Shown here one piece after another: positions 17,903 to 26,962 of a stretch of DNA of 64,000 nt. This DNA comes from UBA9647 sp963739335 (GTDB taxonomy: Bacteria > Bacteroidota > Ignavibacteria > UBA10030). The stretch covers positions 33,748 to 97,747 of the forward strand of contig CAVUAC010000053.1 in assembly GCA_963739335.1 (NCBI GenBank). The letters run 5' to 3'. Position 1 is the first letter of the stretch. Each line of letters opens with the position of its first letter. The notes beneath the pieces are model-generated. The model saw nothing but the letters and a program-made list of their open reading frames with translations. It was not told where the DNA came from and did not search any database. The translations under genes were made by a program, and so were the position numbers.

Positions 17903-20106
17903 ATGGATATCCTTCAGACAAAATTCAATTTCAACCATCTTTCGGTAAGAGATCTCGTTGAAGCGAGGGATCTTTTCCACGTTCATCTCATCAACAAGAA
18001 GAACGTTGTTGCTACGGCAATTGGCAGGTACAGAATCAGGAAATCAGATCCCTGGCCAAATGAAAAAAGCAATCAAGATGTGAGTAAACCCCGGAATAGG
18101 GGGGAGCGGACATTAGAAAATTCTGAAGTAAGGGATTACTCGTGGCCATGCATTCTCGTTTTTGTCACGCAATGGAGCGATGAAAAAGATCTCATTAACG
18201 ATGGCGAGAGCAACATCGTCCCCAATAACGTTTATCTGCCCGATGGTAGAATCGTTCCAATTTGCGTCGTTGAGGCTCCGAAGAGTGAAAAGTCGGACGA
18301 CACAGTGGACACAAGCAAACTAAACTTTCCCAAGAACCTCATCAGCGGAGGCTTTCCACTGATCGTGTATTCGCAAGGGCAAGAAAGAATCGCGTCTCTT
18401 GGGTGTCTCGTGTCCGACGGCAACAAAGTGTACACGCTGACCAACAGGCACGTCACGGGAAATGAGGGGACGGTCGTCTATACAAAACTGGGCTCGACAC
18501 TGAGGCCGATCGGAACGAGCTCGAGCAAACAACTGGGCAAGATCAAATTCACAGACGTTTATAAGGAATGGAGCGGAACAAACCTGCTGGTGAACAACGA
18601 TATTGGACTCATTGAGATAGAAGACGTCAACCTCTGGAAGACCGAGGTCTTCGGGATTGGACAGCTCGACACACTCGCGAGCCTGGACACATCCAACATG
18701 ACTCTCAATCTCATCAATGCACCCGTCGTTGGATATGGCGCGGTGTCGGGACAACTTCAAGGTGAAGTTGTCGCATTGTTCTACCGTTACAAGGCGATCG
18801 GGGCGCGGAGTACGTTTCCGACTTTCTGATCGGATCGAGGGGTGGCAGCGGATTACCTCTCCATCACGGGGATTCCGGGACGCTTTGGGTGCTAGAAATC
18901 GACGGCAAGAAATGTCCTTTTGCGGTCCATTGGGGGCAACATGAATTCATGGAAGGAGGCGAGACACGGAAGCACGGATACGGTCTCGCGACCTGTCTGA
19001 GCAATGTCTGCAACCTCCTGGACGTCGACATCGTGAGGGGGTGGAACCTCGATCAAGACTACACGTGGGGGAAGACGGGGCACTTCAAAATAGCGGCAAG
19101 GGCCTGTGATTTGGCAAGTGACGAAGAACTGGGTGGATTGTTGCAAGCGAATAAGGCAAACATTGGCTATTCCGACGAGCAACTCAAGGACAAGAATAGT
19201 ATTGCGAAGGCAAAAAGTGCAGAGTTCATTCCACTTGCAGATGTTCCAGACCTGTGGTGGCGGTACAAGAGATTCTCGACGGAAGGCTCGAATCACTTTG
19301 CAGACATGGATGAAAAAGACAATCGTGTTATGAAAGGCAAAACATTGCTTGAGCTCTGCGCAGACGAAGGGAACCTCGATATCAAGTTCTGGTTGTCGTT
19401 CTACAAACAGATGGATGAGGTGAATCCCAAAAGCAAAGTAGACAGGGGGAGCGGAGAAGAGAAGCCAGACCCAAGAATGGGAGCGCTGCCGTTCAGAGTC
19501 TGGCAAATGTATGAGCAAATGGTTCGGTCTCTCGCACAAGGGAGCGTTGCAGAATTCATTTGTGCTGGCGGAACAATGTCTCACTATGTCGGTGACGCAT
19601 GTCAGCCTCTCCATGTTTCCTACCTCCATGCGGGTATTCCCGGGCAGGAATCAAAAGTGCACAGTGATTATGAAGATGTGCTGGTCGATAGAAATGCGGC
19701 AAACCTCTTTCAGCGTGTCAACGCCGTGGAGAAGAAGGTGCTTAAGGGAGATCTGATAAGAGGGGGGAAGGCGGCTGCGAAGCTTGTTATTGAGTTGATG
19801 AGATCGACCCATCAGAATCTGCCACCTATGAAGATCATCGAGACGTTCGACAACAATGCCGGAAAGGGCAAATACGAGAGAGCGTGGGAGACACTGGGAG
19901 AGGGAACGGTTAAGAATGTAGCCAATGGCTGCTATCACATGGCCGTTCTTTGGCAGAGCGCCTGGGTCGAAGGCGGGGGAAAAGCCGTCGGCAAGAATCA
20001 GTTGGGCGCCATCGATCACCAAGACCTGATCGAGCTGTATTCGAACTACCATTTTGTGCAATCGTACAGGCTGGACGACCCGAAATTCCAGGGAGAACTC
20101 ACTTAG
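17903..20106 (+). CDS. Trypsin-like protease fused to S1/P1-nuclease-like domain, frameshifted
   Basis: The first frame has a trypsin-fold catalytic His (LTNRHVTG, about residue 182) and Asp (NNDIGLIEI, ~231). The catalytic Ser (LHHGDSGTLWVLE, ~323) lies in the frame that continues to 20106, after a one-base shift in the GGGG run at about 18796-18799. The same frame then has HFADMDE (~464), HYVGDACQPLHVSYLHAG (~560) and HSDYED (~586), the zinc-ligand pattern of S1/P1 nucleases and zinc-dependent phospholipases C. The repaired product is about 734 residues. There is no signal peptide. The start at 17903 is preferred because GAGAAGGG is correctly spaced. A protease controlling an attached nuclease is a conceivable arrangement. 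Confidence 0.65.
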
Positions 20107-20259
20107 TCAATAGTTACCAGAAAAGACGCCGACTGCGATCGCCTGCCACAGGCCGTGCTGTGAAAAGGGGGCCGACAGATTCTCTGGAGCAGATCGTCGG
20201 ATCGGTCGCGTGCGCGGCCCTTTCTTTCAAGCTCATGACACAAATCAGCGAGAGGAAAT

Positions 20260-21963
20260 ATGGGAAAAGCAACAGTGCCCTCGTTGGATCAAATAAGACC
20301 CTTCTTCCAAGTAGTTGTCTTCAGAAAGGCCGGAAGGGATTTCGATCCGAGAGCAATTGTCCGTTACATCACAGATGCTGAGGGGGAGCTCGACCTCAAG
20401 ATCGGACAACCACTCAAGAGGTTCACCGTCAGTATGATTTCGAGCGAACACCCGAAGTATGTCTATTTTGCGAGGCATAGGTCACTTCCGACGTGGCTTC
20501 GCAGAGAAACTGTACGCATCATCGACGAAGAGAATGACATCATCATTATTTATGTCCACAAAGAGCACATTTTCGCTCATTCAAATTGCCCCGTGCTGCT
20601 CGATTGCGTCAATTCCTTCTTTCACGAGAACAAGTTCGAGACGATAGACTCACGCAATCTCTTGAACTTGATCAACCAGAAAGACCTGCAGTTCAGAACG
20701 CTTGGAATTCAGAATATCTTCAGTGCTGGCGGTCTTGCGCCCGAGGGGAAGTCATACTACGGGCGCGACACAAAGTATTCGCTCTCGCCAACATATGACG
20801 GCGGATTCGGATTCAGCTACTGTTTCGCGTCGGAGCAAGTTGATAAGCGAAGGACGAAACCATTCGGTTGTTCCATCAAGAAGAACAAGATATGGCAGAC
20901 GTGGGTCAGCGACCTCGACGAGTTCACGAAAGCCTGCAGGGAGATCGATGACCTGCTTGACGCCGAATCCAAGGAGCCTACACTCAGCGCCCTGGTTCGT
21001 CCCTTGCAGGAGCCGCCCAAAACGTTGAGGGTGGTCGGTTTCTATCTGGACTTCAACGTTTACCAAAAGGGAATGATCGCGCTGAGCTTTGACTCCCGTC
21101 CATTTGATCTGGGCTGGGATGCCTATCTTTCTGAGAGCGAGCCGGATAAAGTCGACTTCATTTCACATTCGACTGGGATCCTGCATTCCGTGAAGATTTC
21201 ACAAGACGGAGAAAGTTGGTCATTTTCCTTGGTTGATGATGGCTCCATCGATTTGAAGTTCTGCGAAGACGAAGGGAATATTGAGCGTGGAAAGACGCGG
21301 GACATTGTGGATTACCTCAATGAGAATGAGAATTTTACGCTGCTTTTTGAAGACGGTGTCGGATATCGAGACGGACTCTATTGGGAAGACAACAGAATGA
21401 AAATGCCGTTCGTAAAGAGCGCGACTCCGATTTCGTGGAAAGGGACAGTCATTACCAGGGAATCAAAGAAGAAAGGGCGATACCATACCATCGCACACGC
21501 CATCGAGGGCCACTACGCGAAGGCACTTATCGGAATCAATGACGATGGAGCGAATGAAGCGGCAGACTTCATCATTGTCGAAGAGAACCGGTTCATGCTT
21601 ATTCATTCAAAGCACTCCAAGAAACGGAAGAAAGATCTGAGAGTGGAGGACCTGCAAGTTGTGTGTGCGCAGGTTCTTAAGAACCTGCGCTTCTTCGTCC
21701 CTGAGGCAGTGGATACAAAGCTCGAATCCTGGTCCAAGAAGCAATTCACAAGCAAGAAAGCAGACCTACCAAAGCTGCGAAGCACTATTCTCGGATATCT
21801 GAGAAATCCACAGGTGCGGAAGGAATGCTGGATCGTACAGCCTGGTATTTCAAAGAAGGCATTGGAAAATGATCCGAAGAATAAGATCCACGTTTTGCTG
21901 AACCACGTCGACTCGGTGTGCAGTAGTCAAAATATCAATTTCCAGCTTGTGTGCAACACCTAG
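20260..21963 (+). CDS. Predicted PD-(D/E)xK-type nuclease protein
   Basis: A 567-residue protein. Near residues 425-470 it reads NDDGANEAADFIIVEENRF, then LIHSKHSKKRKKDL and VEDLQVVCAQVLKN. The acidic residue, the following strand with [E/H]xK, and the DLxxVCxQ helix match the nuclease module seen in many phage-defence helicases and stand-alone effectors (LYHCK...DLYEVCGQA pattern). The N-terminal 400 residues have no recognised domain. GAGAGG before the start is a good ribosome binding site. An HTH gene follows. Expected activity is DNA cleavage, not shown. Confidence 0.5.
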   Translation: MGKATVPSLDQIRPFFQVVVFRKAGRDFDPRAIVRYITDAEGELDLKIGQPLKRFTVSMISSEHPKYVYFARHRSLPTWLRRETVRIIDEENDIIIIYVHKEHIFAHSNCPVLLDCVNSFFHENKFETIDSRNLLNLINQKDLQFRTLGIQNIFSAGGLAPEGKSYYGRDTKYSLSPTYDGGFGFSYCFASEQVDKRRTKPFGCSIKKNKIWQTWVSDLDEFTKACREIDDLLDAESKEPTLSALVRPLQEPPKTLRVVGFYLDFNVYQKGMIALSFDSRPFDLGWDAYLSESEPDKVDFISHSTGILHSVKISQDGESWSFSLVDDGSIDLKFCEDEGNIERGKTRDIVDYLNENENFTLLFEDGVGYRDGLYWEDNRMKMPFVKSATPISWKGTVITRESKKKGRYHTIAHAIEGHYAKALIGINDDGANEAADFIIVEENRFMLIHSKHSKKRKKDLRVEDLQVVCAQVLKNLRFFVPEAVDTKLESWSKKQFTSKKADLPKLRSTILGYLRNPQVRKECWIVQPGISKKALENDPKNKIHVLLNHVDSVCSSQNINFQLVCNT

Positions 21964-22020
21964 GGCCGAGGAAAGAAAAGCTGCGTATTGTTGCACGTGG
22001 GAAGAAAGCTCCGTGTGGGT

Positions 22021-22401
22021 ATGCACAGAGATGTGAAATTTGAATTGGATGATGGGACGGCAGGCGGGAGGTCAGACAAGGAGCTTGTCGTGGGAGGAGA
22101 AGCCGTGCTTGGTGTCGTTCTGAAGGCACATCGGAAACAAAGGAGACTGACGCAGAAGGAACTTGCGGCTATGCTTGGCGTCTCGCGTGAGCATTATGCG
22201 AGAATAGAAAACGGAGTGTGTAAACCTTCGTACCGGCTATTTGAAAAGATCTGTAGTTCTATTGATTGTCCATCAGTTCCCAGCCTGAAAGGCCCTGGCA
22301 AGAATCGTCGTACCTCTGACATGTGTTCGTTGTGTTCGAGGTTGCTGCCAAACGACCGACAAGAAATTGAAAGATTGATGAAATTGTTGTCTGAACGCTG
22401 A
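22021..22401 (+). CDS. XRE-family HTH regulator
   Basis: A helix-turn-helix of the Cro/C1 type: VVLKAHRKQRRLTQKELAAM then LGVSREHYARIENGVCKPSY, about residues 37-80. The C-terminal part has two cysteines in CSLCSRLL and an amphipathic helix (DRQEIERLMKLLSER). Several starts are possible; 21988 (TTG) would add 11 residues and overlap nothing. It closes the plus-strand island, 57 bases after the nuclease gene, and could repress that operon, as HTH proteins in defence modules often do. Confidence 0.75.
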   Translation: MHRDVKFELDDGTAGGRSDKELVVGGEAVLGVVLKAHRKQRRLTQKELAAMLGVSREHYARIENGVCKPSYRLFEKICSSIDCPSVPSLKGPGKNRRTSDMCSLCSRLLPNDRQEIERLMKLLSER

Positions 22402-22881
22402 AGGCTCTTCAGATTTGGACAGCCCCTCACGTCCCGCCTCATGCTAATGCCACAGTGATCCGATCGTCAGCCAAAATCTGGTTCATGCCTGCTGCCGCCT
22501 TTTCACGTGTGATGGAGCAGCAATGACTTCGAGACACACAGGCAGCCTTGTTGTTGCGTGGCACCAACCGGAATCGCGAGGGGTCGCAGGAAACCCTGAC
22601 ATCGTGCAAGTACCCTATCTGCACACTCATCCTCAAGCTCGATCTCGGGTGACGAAACTGATCACAATTCATCGATTTGTGACCGCGAATGTCGCAAAGA
22701 ATAGATTGCCGCAAAGATCTAGATTTGGTAAACTGACTCGAAGCGTTTCTAGTCGGCTCGTAGGCCCATCGCTTTGATTGTAAATGGCAAGCGACTTTGG
22801 CTCAATTTGTCCTGTTCAACCCCAACGAGAAGTTATGAGTATTGATGGCCTGGTGTTGGCAGGGGTGATATTGAAGGTTGT
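22402..22881. other. Intergenic region, no gene recognised
   Basis: Short frames on both strands have no family resemblance. Near its end, TGGCCTGGTGTTGGCA (22846-22861) has the GG-N10-GC spacing of a sigma-54 promoter but is a weak match, and it would leave a leader of only about 10 bases before the MauE-like gene. Confidence 0.4.
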
Positions 22882-23319
22882 ATGTTAATTGGTAGACTGC
22901 ATCTGGCGGCGCGTCTGGTGCTTGGCGCTGTGTTTGTATTGAGCGGCGTACTCAAGTTGATTTGGCCGCATCAGGCCGCAGATCTACTCTCAGAACTTTC
23001 ATTTCTGGATCCACGCATTTGTAAGATTCTCGTCATTGCCCTTTCCCTTCTTGAAATGATGATCGGCGTAATGTTGTTTGTAGGCAAGCAGTATGTGCAA
23101 ATATCCGCGCTTGCTTCTTCGATCTTGCTTCTCTTCTTCACATTCATGGGGGTCGCCACAATTCAGAACCCGAGATCGTGTGGTTGTTTCGGCGAGGTCT
23201 TGGACATGAAAACAGATGAGTACTTCGTGTTGAGGAACATCGTTTTGCTCCTGATCTCGATGTTTGTCCTTCGATATTCAAAGACGCCAAATACTACACA
23301 GGTGGAGGACGCTCCATGA
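22882..23319 (+). CDS. MauE/DoxX-like membrane protein
   Basis: A 145-residue protein with four hydrophobic helices (about residues 5-25, 48-66, 73-92, 115-132). The first contains ARLVLGAVFVLSGVLKL, the usual opening of MauE/DoxX-type proteins, and the loop before helix 4 carries CGCFGE, typical of the MauE branch. MauE supports disulfide and cofactor maturation of the small subunit of methylamine dehydrogenase. The 3' end overlaps the thioredoxin-like gene by 4 bases. Together with the next two genes it forms a small secretion and disulfide-maturation style operon. Confidence 0.7.
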   Translation: MLIGRLHLAARLVLGAVFVLSGVLKLIWPHQAADLLSELSFLDPRICKILVIALSLLEMMIGVMLFVGKQYVQISALASSILLLFFTFMGVATIQNPRSCGCFGEVLDMKTDEYFVLRNIVLLLISMFVLRYSKTPNTTQVEDAP

Positions 23320-23897
23320 AAAACCTCACTGATTTCTTCACGTCCAGAAACCTGTACTATGCCTTCCTCCATGTTGCTCTAGTTGTGCTGGCGATCCAGG
23401 TTGTTGTGCTCAGCGGTCAGAACAGGGAGTTAAAAGAAAGGAAAGTACCAGCTAGGGCGGAGCAACTGCGGATGGGAGACACTCTGTTTCTCCATCACCT
23501 TCAGCCGGTTCAAACCGGGATCCATCTGGACACGACATCTCCCCGACAGATGATTTTCATCATGACAACGACTTGTCCTTTTTGCAGGGAAACCGTGCCG
23601 GTGTGGAAGGAGCTTTATACGAAAGCGAAGCTACACATGCCTGTCTTCGCAATTTCACTTGATTCGAAGGACTCCACGATAGCCTATGTGGAGCGAAACA
23701 GCATTTCTTTTCCCGTGTTCGTTTCCCTCGACGCTGCAACGTTCAAGAAAATGAACAAGATCGTCGGGGTTCCACAAACAGTGATAACACAGGGTAATGG
23801 AAAGGTTGAAAAGATATGGAACGGGAGACTGAACGAAGAGAAGATGGAAGAAGCGGCGGCTGCCGCTTCCATCGGTAAAATAAATCACACCCAATAA
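23316..23897 (+). CDS. Membrane-anchored thioredoxin-fold protein (MauD/TlpA-like)
   Basis: A 193-residue protein with an N-terminal transmembrane anchor (YAFLHVALVVLAIQVVVLSG, ~residues 15-34) and a periplasmic thioredoxin-like domain. The redox motif TTTCPFCRETVPVW has both cysteines, and a cis-Pro region GVPQTVIT follows. Its CPFC active site, membrane anchoring and overlap with a MauE-like gene match the MauD role of forming or exchanging disulfides in an exported partner. The likely partner is the eight-cysteine peptide encoded 20 bases downstream. Confidence 0.7.
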   Translation: MKNLTDFFTSRNLYYAFLHVALVVLAIQVVVLSGQNRELKERKVPARAEQLRMGDTLFLHHLQPVQTGIHLDTTSPRQMIFIMTTTCPFCRETVPVWKELYTKAKLHMPVFAISLDSKDSTIAYVERNSISFPVFVSLDAATFKKMNKIVGVPQTVITQGNGKVEKIWNGRLNEEKMEEAAAAASIGKINHTQ

Positions 23898-23917
23898 CCA
23901 TAACTTGGAGGTATGTC

Positions 23918-24148
23918 ATGCAAAAGATTCTGAGCTTATGCTTCACCTGCGCGATCGTGCTAGTGATCGCATTCGGCTTGTCTCAGAACGTGGCTCAGGC
24001 CCTTCCGTTCGAGTGCATTCAAGCATGTTGGGCACCCCCTCCAGCAGTGTGTAATCCTGATCCGTTCATCCAGTGCACTTGCGAAAACAATCACAATCTG
24101 GTCACATACTGTGCCAGCTATTGTCTTGGATCGTGCTGGCCTGAGTGA
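23918..24148 (+). CDS. Small secreted eight-cysteine peptide
   Basis: A 76-residue precursor: signal peptide MQKILSLCFTCAIVLVIAFG ending near NVAQA (residue 28), and a mature part of about 48 residues with eight cysteines (positions 33, 37, 45, 53, 55, 65, 69, 73) plus two tryptophans (38, 74). There are no close homologues that I recognise. The signal end NVAQA is faintly like the NVEALA motif of small secreted Bacteroidota peptides. AACTTGGAGGTATGTC gives a strong ribosome binding site. Its position after MauE- and MauD-like genes suggests it is their oxidative-folding client. Function could be a toxin, signal or cofactor-bearing peptide. Confidence 0.6.
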   Translation: MQKILSLCFTCAIVLVIAFGLSQNVAQALPFECIQACWAPPPAVCNPDPFIQCTCENNHNLVTYCASYCLGSCWPE

Positions 24149-24701
24149 ATATGCTGAAGGTGGGTGCTTACGCGCCACCCACCCCTAAGACATCAGAGGT
24201 GGACTCTTTGCTGAAAAGTCAAGATGTTCACGGAGCCAGTAATCCGGAACAACTTGTGCAGGTTACAGCGAAGCTTTCTGCAAGCTTGTGTGATTTTCAC
24301 GCAACGGGCGGGGTGGTATGATGCCCGTCCGTTGCGGGGGAAGTTTATGTACTGATGACTGAGAAATGGAGCCAGGAGCAGCAGGGAATGTTGACGCAAC
24401 TGGCGGACACTCGGTCAAGAGCTGTCAATGTTCACAGAGGATGTTCAAACGGCGTCATTGGTCGTTTGATGAAAGCGACAACTGCAACCTAAGTGGGTGT
24501 ATGTCTTCCCCTGATCCCTGGCGTCTGATGCAACCCCAAAGGAGAAGAGGATTGATCTTGTGATATGCAATGACTATTTTGGCTGATGTATGGACGTGGT
24601 GACTCGCAAAGTGTATCTGCTGCGATCTATCGTCAGCCCACCACACTCTGCCCCTACCGCTAACGATAGCTGTGCCCCGTACTCTTGGCTCGCGTGAGAA
24701 C
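24149..24701. other. Intergenic region, no gene recognised
   Basis: Apart from the hairpin at its start, no reading frame or repeat is convincing. A hairpin-like pair around 24302-24335 (CAACGGGCGGGG / CCCGTCCGTTG) may be a second terminator. The promoter for the YCF48-type gene is expected here. Confidence 0.4.
24159..24183 (+). terminator. GC-rich hairpin after the Cys-rich peptide gene
   Basis: GGTGGGTG and CACCCACC pair perfectly around a nine-base loop, 11 bases after the peptide stop codon. No T-tract follows, so it may act as a weak terminator or an mRNA-stabilising 3' end. Confidence 0.4.
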
Positions 24702-26870
24702 ATGCGCGCAAGAACACGGACTGCCTTCGTCGCATCGATTGGGTTGATACTAGGAGTGCTACAGCCTAAGGAAGAATTGCTTGCGCAACAATCATGGTTT
24801 TGGAAAAACCCGCTGCCGCAGGGAAATAATCTTTGGGCTATCTACTCCGTCAGTGCAAACCTCGTTTACGCTGTTGGAGAAGGGGGTGCGATCCTGAAGA
24901 CTGCGAACGGCGGTTCTGTCTGGACAGCACTGGCAAGCGGAACCATGGCTAACCTGAGGGGCGTCTGGTTTCTTGATGCCGACAGAGGTTTTGTTGTTGG
25001 GGATTCTGGTACCGTCCTGCTGACAAGTAATGGCGGTGCCACGTGGGCGGCGCAATCAAGTGGAACGAGTGATCCGTTTTATGCTGTGGCGTTTACCGAT
25101 GCGAACACAGGAATTGCGGTTGGCTACCCTGGCTTGATTCGTTGCACAACTGACGGTGGCCAGACGTGGGTTCCTCGATTTGCCGGAGCGGCGAATTATT
25201 TTCTTGCTGTGTCCTTGATTGATGCGAACAACGCAATCGTCGTTGGCTCATCCGGTTCGATTTATCGCACGACGAACGGTGGCTTGAATTGGAGCCGTCG
25301 GAACAGCGGAACATTCAAGCGATTATATGGCGTTTCGATGCCAGACATGAACACGGGAACTGCAGTAGGAGAATCCGGGCTTATTCTCCGCACCTTAGAT
25401 GGGGGTGTCAGTTGGGCTCCAGAGCAGAGCGGCACATCGTATCACCTGTATGGTGTCGCTTTCACTGATGCCAACAAGGGAATCGCCGTGGGGGATGGGG
25501 GAATAGTTACGCGAACGACCGATGGTGGGGTGATGTGGACGCAGGTGTCCGGCGGTGCAGCCTCTCGGTTCAATTCGGTGTCATTTGCCAATGCTAGTGT
25601 GGGAACCGTGGTGGGGCAATATGGCGCGATCCTGGGAACAACGGATGGTGGTGCGACCTGGACGGCGCAGACGCCAGGACCAAGAAACTCGTTGAATGCG
25701 GTCCGGTTCGAGGATGCGCTGAGGGGGACCATTGTAGGATCTCGCGGATTAATCCTCCGTACGACTGACGGCGGATCGACATGGGCGCCGCGATCTAGCG
25801 GAACGAACGACGATCTTCAAGGGGTAGCTATCCTAAATGATAATACCGAGGTTGCCATTGGACTTTATGGCACTATACTGCGTACAAACAACGGGGGCGC
25901 CACCTGGAGTCAGACAAGTTGGGGGAGTACATACCGTTTCTCGGGAGTTTCATTCGGGACAGCGACCACAGGAACCATTGTTGGAAAAACGTTCGATGTC
26001 GCCGGAAATGATGTCACGTACATTCTATGTACAAAAGACGGTTTGTCATTCTTTGCCCCCGCCGGCTTGACAGGCAATCGATGGTTACGAGCCGTTTGCT
26101 ATAGTGATACGAACACCGCGATTGCCATTGGGGACAACGGTGCCATCCTGCGCTCGACGAACGGTGGACAGGATTGGACTACGTGGCCCGGGGAGGACCT
26201 CCCGGGTCCTGGGCCCGTGGTTACGACAGCCCAGCTTTGGGGGGTATCCTTTGCTGATAGAAACTATGGACTGATTGTGGGGGACTCAGGAATAGTCTTA
26301 CGGACGACAGATGGCTGGAAAAGTTGGACGCGGCAGCAGAGCGGTACATCCCAGACTCTGTATGGAATCTGCATGTGTGATGCAAGGACGGCGGTGGCCG
26401 TCGGGGACAGCGGGATGATGATTCGAACGTCAGATGGGGGAGTGACGTGGATTCCCGAACCAAGCGGGACAACAAATAAGTTGTGCTCGATCATGCTCAT
26501 TGGTGCCAATGAAGGAATTGTCGTCGGGGAAGGGGGTACGATCCTTGGGCAGGCTGCAGGATCTGTGGTGGTCAGTGTGAGCAGAGAGCGGGACCGCACG
26601 TTGCCTGAAGATATCGCGTTGGATCAGAACTATCCCAACCCGTTCAATTCAGTTACCACAATTGGCTTCAGTGTCAGTAGATCAGGTTACACGACGCTGG
26701 AGGTCTTTGATATGCTTGGAAGACGCGTCGCGACGCTAGTGAATGGGAACCTGGACCGCGGCCGTCATAGAACATCGCTGGACGCTGGTAGGTTGGCAAG
26801 CGGCGTCTACTGCTATTGCCTTCGGAGCGCTGGGATTGTAGTGGCCAGGAACTTCTTGCTTCTGAAATAA
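24702..26870 (+). CDS. Secreted YCF48/BNR-type beta-propeller protein with T9SS C-terminal domain
   Basis: About 722 residues. Signal peptide MRARTRTAFVASIGLILGVL, then 14 repeats of about 41 residues with the pattern L-x-GVxFxDxxxGxAVGxxGxILRTTDGGxxW, as in YCF48-like/photosystem-stability and BNR propellers (two consecutive seven-bladed propellers would fit). Repeats 10 and 11 carry insertions. The C-terminus has DQNYPNPFNS, YTTLEVFDMLGR, a LASGVY-type strand and ends FLLLK, the type A T9SS sorting domain. It is therefore expected on the cell surface or secreted. A start at 24672 would add ten residues before the signal peptide and is rejected. Confidence 0.85.
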   Translation: MRARTRTAFVASIGLILGVLQPKEELLAQQSWFWKNPLPQGNNLWAIYSVSANLVYAVGEGGAILKTANGGSVWTALASGTMANLRGVWFLDADRGFVVGDSGTVLLTSNGGATWAAQSSGTSDPFYAVAFTDANTGIAVGYPGLIRCTTDGGQTWVPRFAGAANYFLAVSLIDANNAIVVGSSGSIYRTTNGGLNWSRRNSGTFKRLYGVSMPDMNTGTAVGESGLILRTLDGGVSWAPEQSGTSYHLYGVAFTDANKGIAVGDGGIVTRTTDGGVMWTQVSGGAASRFNSVSFANASVGTVVGQYGAILGTTDGGATWTAQTPGPRNSLNAVRFEDALRGTIVGSRGLILRTTDGGSTWAPRSSGTNDDLQGVAILNDNTEVAIGLYGTILRTNNGGATWSQTSWGSTYRFSGVSFGTATTGTIVGKTFDVAGNDVTYILCTKDGLSFFAPAGLTGNRWLRAVCYSDTNTAIAIGDNGAILRSTNGGQDWTTWPGEDLPGPGPVVTTAQLWGVSFADRNYGLIVGDSGIVLRTTDGWKSWTRQQSGTSQTLYGICMCDARTAVAVGDSGMMIRTSDGGVTWIPEPSGTTNKLCSIMLIGANEGIVVGEGGTILGQAAGSVVVSVSRERDRTLPEDIALDQNYPNPFNSVTTIGFSVSRSGYTTLEVFDMLGRRVATLVNGNLDRGRHRTSLDAGRLASGVYCYCLRSAGIVVARNFLLLK

Positions 26871-26962
26871 TGAGGGAGGGGGCCGTGTGTGTATCATGCG
26901 AAGGCGCGGGCTTGTGCAGATTCGCGGGCGGCTAAATTTGATACGACCTTGAAAGACTTCCG

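Noticed and set aside
22439..22777. Opposing short frames of 84-91 codons
   Set aside because: Composition is unlike the neighbouring proteins and neither has a plausible ribosome binding site or known motif.
22846..22861. Sigma-54 promoter before the MauE-like gene
   Set aside because: The spacing is right but several consensus positions are wrong and the leader would be only about ten bases, so it was not listed as a promoter.
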